Positions 36,791 through 50,900 of a DNA stretch of 64,000 nucleotides are shown here, in pieces. Each line of letters opens with the position of its first letter. The first letter of the stretch is position 1. Source of the DNA: Psoroptes ovis (lineage: Eukaryota; Arthropoda; Arachnida; Sarcoptiformes; Psoroptidae); the NCBI GenBank assembly GCA_002943765.1, contig PQWQ01000006.1:2542001-2606000 (forward strand), given 5' to 3'. Below the pieces are notes generated by a model. The model ran no database searches and was not told where the DNA came from. It worked only from the letters and a program-made list of their open reading frames with translations. The position numbers and the translations under genes are program-made.

Positions 36791-39700
36791 AAAAAATAAA
36801 GTTCAAATATTTTTAGCTTTCTTTGATATTTTATTTTGAATATCAAAAGTTTTTTTTTGTTTTTTTGGTGCATCAAATCTCAAAAGCTTTGATAAAGAAT
36901 GTGAATGGCTAAGAATGTGTTAAATGCATTTTCATGGGTTTATTCATTTCATGTGTTTTGGTATTTCCACGTTTTCTCAAATATTAGCTGATGGTATTAT
37001 CGCCGAATGAGTGCCGACATTCGTTGCAGAATTCTCCAGGCGGAATTTTTTTTTCTTTCTGCATCAATAATAATCGTGGATCACATTTTTAATGTAATTT
37101 CAATAAAGCTTATTCTTGAAATTCTGCAAAATGAAGAGAAAATTTCGTCGAAATTCACAAATCAATAGCACACGAAATTCTTAATAAATTTTTGATCCAA
37201 TTTAAATTATTAATTCATCACTTAGACGTGTCTAGTTCACAAGTGATTTGAATGGTAATTTGCTCATTGAAAGAGAGAAAAAATGGATTAATTCATTAAA
37301 ATTTGATAATTAATCCAATGTAATTATCGATTGATAATTATGCAGAAAATCATCGTTCATGGCACAAATATTTTCACCTAAATAAGCAAATAATTATCGA
37401 TTATTCAAAAGGTATTATTTCATGTCATCAGTATATTGATTTTCAATGATTTATCAATCATTAAAATATGAAAAAATGTCATTTGTAGCCGCCGAAAAAA
37501 GCGAAATTGATCGATTATTGAAATGACAATCCATATTCAATCATAAAATGTCATTTTCATCATTTCATTTGGAGATGATCATATCATTATCGTTCAAGCT
37601 AATCATCATTAGTAATTTCGTGTTTTAATTTTCTTAAACAAATGACATAATAATTCAACTCAAACGAAAGTTAATTAATCAAATCGCGTTCAGTTGCTTT
37701 CTGGTTGTTTTATGGCTCGCGACCTTCGGTAACATAGACATTCGTTGACATTTGCCATCATCATCATTTGATTAGCGACCGATATTAATTAATCATTAAT
37801 TTATCTTTGGATTATCGGAGAATTTTTTTTCTGAAAAATATCCGAGAACTTTGTGCATTTTTCCCATTTTGAAATTTTCAAAAATTTTCCAAGATTTCAT
37901 TCCAAAAAAATTTCATGATCTTTTATCTTCAAGATGTTTTTCAAAGATGCATCTCTAGTATACAGCAGTGTATACAACATTCGTTTGTTTGTTCTTATTT
38001 ATCTGCCATTGTTTTGCCATTTCGATCGTTTGTTGTTCGCTTGCATACAAATTCATCATTGTCAACAAATGTATGCATATCTCATCTATCATTTTTTTGA
38101 TTTTCATATGTCTTATTGTTATTTGCTTGTGTCAGTGCATGTAGAGAACGCTGAACATTTGCCAAAAACATATTTATGCTGGATTTTAACATTTTTCGTT
38201 TGTTCGTATTCACTTTGTTGTTGAAATTTACAAAAGAAAAAGGAAAAAAATTGAAATCAAAAAAAGTTTCGAGGTTTTTATTGTTGGTATGTTTGTGTTT
38301 GTTTACCATTTTTAATTCATTCATAGTTTGTTTGCTCTTGCTCTTGCTGCTAAAATCAAATCTGTCTTTGTCAAAAACAGAATTTCTTGTTTCATTTCGT
38401 TTCTGTTGTTTTGCTAGGAATAAAGACAAAATCTTTTTGCATTAATTCTCATTTGATTCATTTTCATTAAGATGCAGCGAATGGAATAACAGATAAAGAA
38501 TTAGAGATAGAATAATGTCCATTCTTTTGCGGATTGTGCTTGTTAAAAAGTTTTAAGCTCAAGAATTTTTTGAGAAAAGCTAAAAATAATTTTTGGAAAA
38601 AAATCTAAGAACGAAAATTCATAGATGTTTCAATAATTTCACGAATTTTGATTCAATTGATGAAATCCGATTCAATCGACAATAAGATTTTTTAAATTGA
38701 TTATCCCACTATTAATCAATTATTTACCTGAATTGATACTTGATTGAAAATAATTGGAAAAAATTTTGAATTTTGAATATCTTCAAAATCATATTCGATA
38801 GACTTGGAATCCGATTGTTCATATTCATCGAATAGATTCAGTTAAAGAAATTTTTTTCTTCTTCTTCCAATCATCATGTGAAATAAACAAGGTTTTCGAA
38901 AGGTTGTACCCTTGTTTTGGGTCCTTAGAGAGGTGTGTCAGTGTCGTTTCATTTTTTTGTCTTGGTAATTCATCAATTTCAGATAGCTGAATTTCAAAAT
39001 CTGTTTTTTGACCTTTGATTTGATTTTTGATCACATTTTTGAACATTTTTGAAGACATTCATATCCCAAATATTCAAAAGTTTTCATTTCTCAAAAATCA
39101 CACGCGTTTCTTTGTTAAATATTTATCTCAAATCAATATTTATGTTTTTCCATTGCAATAAACAACTAATCAATCTTATTTTTATTTTTCTTCTTCAAGG
39201 AACGAAAATTGATAAAGGTGAGAAAGTTGACAGGCAACAGTATGTAGCAGTTGTACAAATGGATGAAAAACTTTTGAAAAATGAAATTGGTATGTATTTT
39301 TCGGTCGCTGAATCTTAGAAATTCAATTCGAGAAATGTTTTTTCAATTTCATATTTTACATTGAATATTTGTATGGAAATATCCAAAGATATTCAAATAT
39401 ACAAATATGAAGTACACCACACAAGTACGAGTCGAGAAAATTGTATGAATTTTCAATCAAGATTTTCAACTTCTCATACTTTGTTTCGATTATCTTCAGA
39501 TAATGATTATAATCAAAAAGTCATTATTAGCATTATTAACATTAACAACAGATAACACTACTTGACCATTGTGAACATAGATTTACGCTATCATTATCAT
39601 GGTATTTTTATTGATTGTTTTTTTTCTTTTGATATCTATTCATAGGTATTAGGTCAGGGGGTGAAAAAAGAAATGATAAAAGTAATCAATCTCTGTTTTT

Positions 39701-41071
39701 TGAACACAAATCTTTTGGTTTCAAATGAAAAAAAATTCAAGATTTTTTCGGCATTTTATATTTTGTAAACAATTATTTGAACAAAAAAATGAAAATTTCG
39801 ATCGTTCAAATATCTCTCTTGGGACACATTGGACCATATTTTTTTACAAATTTTTTATTTGGTCAACATGTGAATTTGTAATCAAATATATAGGAGAACA
39901 ACAATTGATAATTGAATATTTTGATTCAATTCATTTCTCTCTGTACCAATTCACATTCATTCTGGGTCTTAGAAGGTTCATTTGCATTAAACAATTTTCA
40001 ATGATTTTAAACAAAAATCTCATATTACCACAATGTGTGTGGTGTTGGGCATTTATTCCTGTTCGGTTGTTGCACTACGTGCACTTATTTTGTTGCTTTC
40101 GTTTGTGGACATATAATTGTCCGTAAATGCTTTCTTGCCATTCATTCATTGACTCTAATGGTTATTTGCACACCGAAAATTATAATAAATGATTTTTTAA
40201 TTATTCACAAAATATGTAAATAGAAATTAAATTAAAAAACCATTAACCATTTTTTCAACTTGAATATTTAGGTTTGATTCAATTCATTTGTTTTATTTCA
40301 ATTCATTTCTTTTACACACTATACAATGCCCTACCTTGAATTTTTTCCATCATCGTCTTGGTAGAATGAATACCTTGTGAATTTCTTGAATGAATGAAAA
40401 TTTTTCTCACTTAAGATCTTTGATCAAGACCCACCTCGAACAAAGTTTTTTTTAATTAGTTTTGAAGCATATTTTTTCATTTGAGAATGGGTGTTCATTT
40501 GGGAGAATGATAATGATAATTTCAAAGTTTTTCTCAAACTTTTCGTGGAAATTTTTTGCGCCAGAAATTCTCGAAAAAATTCTCGATGGAGTTCTTTCGG
40601 AATCACTAAATTGATGAAAATGCAAAGCATTATCCGATTGGAAATAAGAATTGTGATTCAATAGGATTATACTTGTCATCATCATTCGTTTTGTTTTCAA
40701 TGATGTTATCATTGTTCGCTTGCCATTGGTCGTTGTCCACCACCATTACCACCATCAACAATGATTTTCAGTGATGAAAACTATGAAAATCCATGCGATG
40801 CATATTTTCAATTGTTCATCATACAATTGATTCATTTTCGTGTCAACGAAAAATATTATTTTCGTTTATCTTTGCAGAAAACAACCAAATTTGTTTCATT
40901 TTGATTATTATTATTTTGGTCATTTGTTTGTATTTGTATTTGTGTATTCAGATATTGCACTTGTTTTTTCTGCATTTTTTTTCAATAGACCAATGTTTTG
41001 GTCAAACTTTGAACAAATTTCGTTCACTTTTTCGATTCTATTTTTGTTCAAATCAAATGTTGTTTGATGTG

Positions 41072-41098
41072 TATGATGATGATGATGATGATGATGAC
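41072..41098. repeat. (GAT)n microsatellite
   Basis: About eight uninterrupted trinucleotide units. Confidence 0.9.
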
Positions 41099-42186
41099 GA
41101 ATTTAAATACAATGAGAGAGCCATAAATGTATGAGAAATATCATCTGACAGAAAATGATTCGTATGAAATGAAATAACAAAAAAAATAAACTATGAAAGG
41201 ACGATGAACGACGTATGTACGAAGATTTGAAATGAAATAAAATGAAATAAAAAAAAAATTCCCTCCCATGTAATCCATCATTGTCCAAACACGACAACCA
41301 AAAAAACGACAACCAGAAATGGAATGAAATGAGAAAAAATAAAAATGAAAATTATCGTCAATAAAAGAAATGGAAGAAGACTTCGACGACGAATGATGAG
41401 GATAAAGATGGTGATTGTAATGGTAATGGTGATGGCTATGATGATGATGATGACGGCAAATACACACACACACAGAAACACACATGCATTTTGATGAAAG
41501 AAAATTTTGAAAAGATATTGAAAATGAATGCAGCCATCCACAAAACAACTACTATAGAAACAAAATCAAAATTGAAAATTACATACCATCGATTTATATT
41601 TTTGGTTTGTTTCGCTTCGTTTTTTTCATGTTGATTCGCTATGAATTTGGCCGAATCAAAGAATTTGTACCTTTTCATTTTTGGTTTGAATTTAGTTTTA
41701 TTTGTTTAAAATTGAAATTGTTTTCTTGTATTCTTTGCTTGCATGATCATGCAATCAAAGATGGAAAAAGAGATCAAACAACACGATTAAATCATTTCAA
41801 TTTGATGAATTCCTTGAAGAATTTCATTGATGTTTCATCTGTTTTTAAAGATAATTTTTTTAAGAAAACGAAACGACTGATTGAATAATCGTGAATCAGG
41901 CTATTTTTTTGGTAAAAATGGGAAAATGTTTCACAAATTCTTCAATCTTGAAATATAATGAATGATAATCATTACGATTTAAAATGTGATGATGATACAC
42001 GATAATTTTCATGGTTTACACTCATCATTCACTGATGATAATAATTATAGAAATGAATATGATGATCATCAATCAATCAATGATTGAATTTAATCAAAAT
42101 TTTTATCAGAAATGGTCCAAAAGATCTTTCATTATACCGAAATTAAAAATTTTTCAAATTTTTGTATCTTTTAAATTTCATGGAGC

Positions 42187-42260
42187 AATAACGCCATCTT
42201 TTGCATCAAATAAAAATATGAGTGAGGTTTTTGAAGTTTCAATGGCTAGATGGCGTTATT
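42187..42260. promoter_or_regulatory. Inverted pair of AGATGGCGTTATT boxes (possible insulator/YY1 sites)
   Basis: Exact 13-bp inverted repeats at 42187-42199 and 42248-42260 lie about 430 bp past the proboscipedia stop. The right copy reads CTAGATGGCG, fitting the CTCF core. The left copy in reverse reads AAGATGGCG, fitting YY1/Pho. The function is inferred from motif and position only. Confidence 0.35.
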
Positions 42261-42370
42261 CACACGTTTTTTTCAAACAAAAAAAAAATTCGAAAATGAC
42301 TTAGATTTGTGATATTTTCATCGAAATTCATTGATTGTGAAATCCATCAATTGATTAATTAATTAATTAA

Positions 42371-42384
42371 TTTATTTATTTATT
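42371..42384 (-). terminator. Possible polyadenylation signals of proboscipedia
   Basis: On the minus strand this repeat reads overlapping AATAAA hexamers about 300 bp past the proboscipedia stop. Position fits, but the motif arises easily in this composition. Confidence 0.4.
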
Positions 42385-42685
42385 AGTTTATTAATAACTA
42401 TTTAAAATGCATTCGAAATTTTAATGTTTTACTAATTATTAATTGCGTTCGTTTTTTATTGTTTAAAAACAAACGTGAATTTAAATAATGAACAACTATC
42501 GAAATTATTATCAATTTCAAGCATTGTTGTTTGTGTTATTTGACAAGAATAAACATAAAATTCATGTGGAAAAGTTATAAATTGTTTAAATTGAGAAGAG
42601 AAAAGGAGAAATCAAATTAATAAATATCAAATATATTATAGCGAATATGTACAACAAGCAAACGATGTAAGTTATCTAATTTTTT

Positions 42686-44909
42686 TCATTCTAATTGATG
42701 ATAATAATTTGCTATTAAATTATTGTTATTATTAGTATAATGATGTTGATTAAGATGATTTGATTGTGTCATTAATGTTGTTGATGTATTTTGTAAATTA
42801 CATAAATTATCTAATGTTGAATCATTTGATGGAGCCGTATAATGTTGTTGTTGATGATGATTGACATATGATTGATCTGAATGATTATGATGAACATATT
42901 GTTGAATATGCTGATGATCGAGTTGATGACCATTATATTGTTCGTATTGTGAACTTATTATTCTATTATTAGTATTTCGAATATTATTAGGTGATGATGA
43001 GGATGATGAAGAGGATGACGATGCAGATGATAAACCAGAATCTCGATGATTGTTATTATTACTAATTTGTGTATGATAATACAGATTTTCGCTATGGTGA
43101 TGACCATGAATGATTTGTTGATGATTATCATTATTATAATGATTTAAATTCATTGATAAAATGTTAGGATCATGTTTTAGTTGTGTCGCAGAATATTCTG
43201 ATGATACACAATGATTATTAATTCCTTGCTGATGATGAGTCGATAATATGTTTGAATTACTAGAATGCTGCAAAGATGAATTTGTTGACGGGAAATCCAT
43301 GCAATATCGATTGGTAGATGGATATGGAGTTGTAGATTTAGATGATGTCGCAATTGTTGTGGCTGATGTTGGTGATGACACACCTTCCGAATAATTATTA
43401 TTATCATAATTTCCAAATGTATCATTCCACTGATTTGTATATGAATTAATATATGGATCATACTGATTATTATTATTATTATTGATTGATGATGATATTG
43501 ACATTGTTTTGCTATTTTCTGTTAAATCACAGTTGGTACTAATATTAGAGTTCAATGATGATGTATAATCATCATTGTTATATGAACATGAAGAATTATT
43601 ATTAGTTTCTTCATATTGATTGATAGGTGAAAAACATTCGGATTTTATCATCGTTGCTGATGACGATAATAATCTTTGGTCTGTTTGATGATGATATGAA
43701 AATGTATTGTCCATGAATTGCTGATGCATTGATTGATCGTTTCGATGGTGGCCATTTTGACTGGAAAATTGATATGATGATGACAACGTTGTGGTGGTTA
43801 TGGTTGCTGGGACTGTAGTTATTAATGTTTGATTATTGTTGAAAACTAGTTGTCTTTTAATATGTTGTCTTTGTTGTTGTGGTAATTGATTCTCTAAATT
43901 ACATTCATCATAATAATTATAATGATAATCTGATGATGATTTAAGTGTGTCATTGGAATTAAGTGGCATTTGGCAATCAACAGTGTTGGATTGATCAAAA
44001 TGTAATAATTTTGGATTAATCATTGGTGTTATACAATTATTATCATTATAATTTCGTGATGATAATGGATTTTTACATGAATCTGCTAATGGTTGTTGCT
44101 GATAACAATTCAATTTACCATTATATATGGTTGTGGTTGAAGGTGTTACGATTGTCGAAGCAATGACCGCTGACGATCGATCACCAGAAAGTGCTGATTG
44201 CAATAAATAGCTAGTTGTGGTTGTAGCTGTTGTTATAGTTGATATTGCTGTTGCGATAGCCGATGTTGTCATCGATGATTGATGTGGGCAACAATCATGC
44301 ATTGTCTGATTTTTATTTTTGATTGTTCTTGAAGTAGGAACATATCTACATTCGACGCTGCCACAATGATTACTGCCATTTGAATTCGTTGGTTGCTGTT
44401 GTTTTTTATTTCCATTACGCTTTGCTCCTGTACGTCCACGAGATTTTGGTGCCATTACTGTTGTTGATGATTTTGCAATGTTGATCGGTGTCGATGATGC
44501 AGGTGATGATGGTGATGATATGAAAGAATTCGTTGATTTCGCGTGTAGTGATGGAGGTAATAAATTTGTTTCATTGGTTGTCATTATTTCATTTGTATTA
44601 TTGATATCATTATTATTATCATTGCCTTCAATATTTTTATCATTGTTATTATTGTCACTATTATTACCATTATTCAAATTGTCAATAATATCATTTTCGA
44701 TGCCATTGTTATTGCTTTTTACAATGTTATCATCATCAGCCATATTATTGCTATTATCATTGATATCATCACCATCATAGATTCCATCAACATCATCATC
44801 ATCGTCTTCAGAACCATTACCACCGTTACATGATGAAGTTTTTGATGATGTACCACCTTTACCATCATCATTACCAGATTTATTATTATTTTGACGTTTA
44901 TATTTCATT
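42686..44909 (-). CDS. pb: proboscipedia coding exon 3 (end of homeodomain and long tail)
   Basis: The exon starts with the last base of the R53 codon after a TTCAATTTTAG acceptor and continues MKYKRQ. The remaining 740 codons run open to TGA. They form an Asn, Ser, His and Gln-rich tail with an acidic patch (EDDDDDVDGIYDGDD) near its start. Confidence 0.95.
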
Positions 44910-47900
44910 CTAAAATTGAATAAATTAGTTAGAATTAATTAAAATGCACCGAAAAAAGAATTGATTAAATTTTTTAATTTTAATACCTTCGATTTTGAAA
45001 CCAAACTTTAACCTGCCTTTCAGTTAAATCTAATGATGCAGCAATTTCGATCCTTCTTGGACGGCATAAATATTTATTATAATGAAATTCTTTTTCCAAC
45101 TCTAATAGTTGTGTATTTGTATATGCTGTACGTAATCTTCTCGGTGTATTTGATTCACCTAGTTTTTTGAAGAAAAAAAATTCATACAAACATAATGAAA
45201 AAATTTGATGTCATAATTCAGTGAAAAAAAATCAATTAATATAATTAATGACGTCTGCGAATTTTTTAATAATTAATTAACATTATTAATCGATAATTTA
45301 TAAATTAAAAAAAAATTAAAATAGAAAAAATCAAAATTTTAAAATTGATTTTCCAACAATTTTTCTCTTCTTTCATCTCGTTTCTTCTTCTTTATTTTCC
45401 CAACACATATCAATTAATCATTTTTCAACTGTGCATGTACATATTTTTGAATTCTAATGTACAGCAAAAAAAAAAAAAAAAAAGAAAAAATGATGATTCT
45501 ACAAAATTCTATTGAATCTTAAACAACAACAACGACAATGAAAGGAAACGCGTGCCATCCTTTTTTCTCGTTGTTCCATTTGATGTTTTATTCATTTACG
45601 ATTCATTCATTCATTTATATATTATCATTCAACGGAAATCGAATAAAAGGGTAAAATACCATTGTTTTCGAACGAAAGAAAGAAATAAATGTATTTGTAT
45701 GGGTAGAGTCCAAATCAAATAAATCGTTGTTGAAAAAAAAAATCTGTGTATGTATCAAAGTATTGTTTTATATTTATGTGCATTTTCATGATATATTGAA
45801 ATATTTTTTTTATTTATTTATCAATTTTCGATTATGTTTTTGGGATGTGTGTTACCCACAGCGTTTTTTTAATTTTTTGTTTTTCCTCATCGCAAATGTA
45901 TGGTGAAAATAAAGATAAGGATATAAATATGTATGAATACACCATTATAGTTTTCATTTAGGTATATTTTTGCATTATTACGATGATTTTTAAACAAAAA
46001 AACCCAATGCAACACACACATAAACCAAAGAATATTTCTTCCAGAAATTCTCTTACAGAATTTTCCTCTGTTGAAATTTTTTCTCAATGTTTATGGTGTC
46101 TCTTTATCATTAAACCATTTTTTTTCTCCTCTGTATATTCCGTAACATATGATGATGATAACTAAAAGAAGCTTAGCGAAGAAGAATCATCATCAAATGT
46201 TACCGCGAGGGCGAAAAAAATGATAAATGAAAAATGATTTATATTTTTTTCTTTTCATTCGTCGTTTATTCATTCATCCATTTCTCACATGAATAATGTT
46301 TTTTTTTTTACTTTTTAGAATAAATGAATGTAATACGCTAAAATTTTGCATGAATGATTTTTCATGATTTGATGTATTCGATTGTTTTTCTTCTCTTTTA
46401 TTTTGACATAAATATTTCGATGTTGTCATTCAAATATGAAAAGATATTCATTTTTTCACGAGAATTGACAATTTTTTTTCTTCATTTTCTCTCAAATATC
46501 GTTTTCAATTGAGAAAAAAATTCATTCTAAAAATCAATGAAATGTCTTTGTTGAAATTTCGCAGTGAAATAAAATAGAAAAATTAAATTCATTTTTATTC
46601 TTTACATTTGACTTTGAAGAACAATTTGTTCCCCGATTATTTGATCTAAATGAAAATGAAAATATTAAAAGACGATAAAGAAAAAATTCTTTAAGAATTT
46701 CCAAAGGCAAAATAACATTTACTGATTTGAATTTTGTTGATGTTTCTAGCAGAAAAATGAGAGAAAAAACAAAGGTATTTCATTTACTTCGAAAAAATTT
46801 ATTCCATTTTGTCTTATCTATGAATGATAAAACGTTTTGAATCAAAGCAAAAAAAGTAGGAAAAACCGGAAAAGATAACCATGGAGAAACTTATATATCA
46901 CTTTCACTCATTTTCTGATATTTTCCATGGAAAATTTTGGGTACGGAAATATTTTTTTTCTCTTTTGCTTACATGAAATCATTCCTATTTCGAATTTCCA
47001 TAGTAAAACCTAAATTTCACTATTCAAGAAGATTTATGACAATTTTGCAAATTCATAGACAAATTTCATATTCTGTGAATGTCAAGCATTATCATCTTCG
47101 GTCTTAAAATCCTTATATTGAAAAATCAATTGATTCGATTCAAACGTTGAATTGTTGATGTATGATGACTCAATTGTTTTCTCATTTGAATTTTGGGATC
47201 AATGTTAATACATAATCAATAATTATATCAAATTGGCGATAATAAATTTGTACAAAAAGAAAGTTTGTCAAATCGCAAATAATTCTATGAAGTAACACTG
47301 TTAAGAAATATGACATTTTGAAAAAATACAATGAAAATTCAGTCCGGAAACGGAAAATAGTTTACTTACAATAATAGATTGACATTGTTTTGTGAATCAA
47401 TTATTTATATCGATATTTTGTCAAAATTTTGACATTTTACCCTTTTTAATTTATCTGAAGCTTTCTCCCTATTCTAATCGATAAAATTGAATCGCCTATC
47501 GAAACATATTTTTTCTATTAATTTGTTTGTGATATCAATTCGCTAACAATCGATTCTATGAAACTGATAAAATAGAAAAAAATTTTCGATATTTCCATCT
47601 GTGATTTATTGTCAAATGATTTCCATAATTTTTTCAATGAAAATTTTCATTTCAAATCAAAAAACATATTTGATTCATTAAAAACCTGAAAATTTTTGAC
47701 ACTTTCACACTTGTTGTTTGTTTTGATTCCTCTCTTAGAAATATCAAAGTGTAATAAAATTGAAATGTAAACAAATCCTTAATTAAAAACAACAGCAAAC
47801 ATGTTCGTAACATTAGTTGTTGCTGTTGTTGTTAATGGTATTTGTTTCATTTCATTCAAACGAAACTTGCAAACATGTTTATTCAATTCACTAAAATTAG

Positions 47901-50900
47901 ATGTCATAAAATAATAATCACTATCATTATATATTTTCACCAGTAGCCAATTTCACCAATTTTCAATGATTTTTTTTAGAAAAAAAATTCCAAAATGTGG
48001 CCATAAAATTTTTGATACTTTTCTCGTTTTTGATATTCTGTTTAGATTCCGGTTTTCCTTAAGGTCATAAATTTTTTTCTTTCACTTATTTTCTTAAGAA
48101 TTTTTCTTTTTAAATTTTTTTTCTTGAAAAATTTATCGAAAAAATGTGCATTTGGCTTCTCTCAATGAATTATGTTCGGTAAATTGTCAAAGCACACAAA
48201 TGATAAATTGAAAAGTGGAAATTTTTTCCATTTTCTATTCGTTTTGAGTTCTCTTGTATCTATTTTTGTGTGTCAAATTCTGTTGTTGACATATTCAAAC
48301 CATAACTGACTTTATGATTTTTCAAAGCTAAAAATTACAGAAATAAAGCCATAAAAATTGAAGAATTTCAAAATAAGAACGAAGAAATTCATTTCTTCAA
48401 TTTTCACTAATTTTTATGTTTTTGTCTTATGAAATATTTTAGTTTACCGACAATTTGCAACTTAAAGCAATGCTTATCTTTTTGCCTATTTGGCTTCATA
48501 TTTGCGGTGTTTTGATTTGTAGTAATTTTGAAAAAAGTAGAAACAAAAATTCAACAAAACTAATAATGAAAGAAAAACCACCTGTATTTTAGCCAAAAAA
48601 CATCTTGATCATGGCCTCAAGAGGTTATTATTCGTCATATAAATTTTTTGTATTGGCTTCACAAATATGAAAGGGTTATAATTTTTCTTACAAGCAAGAT
48701 AAGAATTGAAATTCCTTTTTTTTTTGTTTGTTTGTTTCAAATTGAAATCGTATTATCAACGTAATCATTAGTCAACCAAAAATTGGCAAATTTGCCGCTT
48801 TAAGATGATTTTTTTTCTTATTCATTAGTCAAAATATTCACGAAAATAATTCATTCCTAATGATTTGAATAAACAAATGATAATGAATTTGAAGAAGACT
48901 GAAAACAGAAAATGAATGAATGTCACCGACAATGTGATTATCATTCATTTTTCTCTCTTTGGGTACGTACGTTTGATTGTGTATTTTTCAGTGCCGTTTT
49001 ATGCTTCAAAAATTAATTCATAAAGACAAAAAGCAAAAGACGACGAGCAAAAAAAAAATGTCAAATCGAAAACATTTTCAAAAAACAAGGAGAAATTGAA
49101 ATTATCTTTTGCAAATAATCTTTTTTTTTTCTTGCAAAATTATTTTGTTTCGGCATAAAAACAATGGAATTTTGATTCTTTGATTGTAATAATCATATGA
49201 AACATTTTTAGAGCCAAACGAAAGCCAAAATTAGAAGAGCAGACCCTAAAAATCTCATATTCAATCAATTTCATGGATTTCCAATTATCAATTATTGCAA
49301 ATGAAGCTGTTTCAAATCATGAAACTATGGAAAATTAATAATAATTTGAAATATTTTTCAAGTACAAAGAACTATGTGTAAATTAAATACAGCACAGAAA
49401 AAATTCTCATCGGTTTTTGAAAATAATTTGAAAGAAATATGAAAATTGAATGATGAGAAACAAAAATTTCAATTTTGTAATTTGAATCCCAAGACGAATC
49501 AAATTAACACATATGATTGTGTGCGTGTGTGTGTGTGTGTGTTTGATTGTTTGTATATTTATAATGGATTCATAGCTTTAATTGCTACCGAATAGCCAAA
49601 ATTTATTGATTTAATCATTTGGTCACAATTATTAGGATTTGAACGTGTATTTTTCTCAAATTATCCATGATTATTTAATCGTCAATACATTAATTGATTT
49701 AATTATTTCGTAGGAAAAAATTGTAATTAAAATGATCTCAATGAAGATGATAATGATCATCATTAACACTTCATAATAATAAGATTAATAACAATTTTCT
49801 CTCTTCGCATGCAGAGAAAAAATCATCACCATTTTTTTTCTTCCTATCCTCTTCTTGAAGAGTGTAAAGATCATTAATCATTTTATTTTATTTTTTTTTC
49901 ATTTGGGGTGTTTTTTTCTTTGTTGTTTTTTGATTATTTGTATTTTTTTCTCAATGAAATTGTAGTGATTTCGTTTTTGTTTTTTATTAGATCATTTCAA
50001 ATGATAAATGAATCGAAATTTATCATGTGTTTGTGTGTTTATTTAAACATTTCAAATTCAAAACAATTATTCCAGATAAATAGATAAATACCTTGATTTT
50101 GTTGATTATGATGTTGCTGCTGTTGTTGTTGCTGTTTACGTGACATTTTTTTATCTTTCGTCATCCATGCATAATTATCAGATGATTTTGATGATTGTAA
50201 ATCGTTGATTGCTAATTGATTCATTTGATTATCATTTTCATCATTATTATTAAATTCTGGAATTATTGATGTTTTTGATGTCGGCATCGTTGTTACGTTT
50301 GCCATTGTTTTTGTTGTTGTTGCTGTTGTTGATGCTGATAATAATGAATTATTATTATCTACACATTTTGATGTTTCCATTATTAATGGTGATGATGTTG
50401 ATGATGGTGATGAGGTCAAGGTCAATGACTGTTGCTGTAATGATGATCGATTTGGATTCAAATTATTATATGATGATGGTATCGGTGTAGTATTTGATGA
50501 CGGTAACATTGTCATTTGAGGTAATTGTTGTTGTTGCTGTTGTTGATGATGATGATTTTGTGATTGATCATTTTCAATCAAACTATATGATTGATTTGTC
50601 AATGATGAATTGAATGATGATGAATGATGATTATTAAATGAATCAATTATCGGCATTGTCGCGGTTATCGTTGTTGCTGTTATTGTCGCCGATATCATTG
50701 TTGGTGGTAATGTTGATTGTTGTTGCTGCTGCTGTTGTTGTTGCAACATCATAATTGTTGTATCTGTCGACGATGATGATGATGATGCTGTCGATAACAA
50801 TGTTGGCGAAGATGATAAGGATGACGATGAAGATATTGATGATGATGATGTTGAAGACAAATATTGATCATTAAACGATTGGCTTATTGATGATGAAGCT

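Larger units (their letters stand above)
34867..42685. other. labial-proboscipedia intergenic region
   Basis: This 7.8-kb stretch must hold the labial promoter and the proboscipedia 3' UTR. The visible points of interest are a possible labial 5' noncoding exon ending at 36676, a coding-looking plus-strand segment at 39200-39290, a GAT microsatellite at 41072-41098, and an inverted AGATGGCGTTATT pair at 42187-42260. The rest is AT-rich with no gene recognised. Confidence 0.6.
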
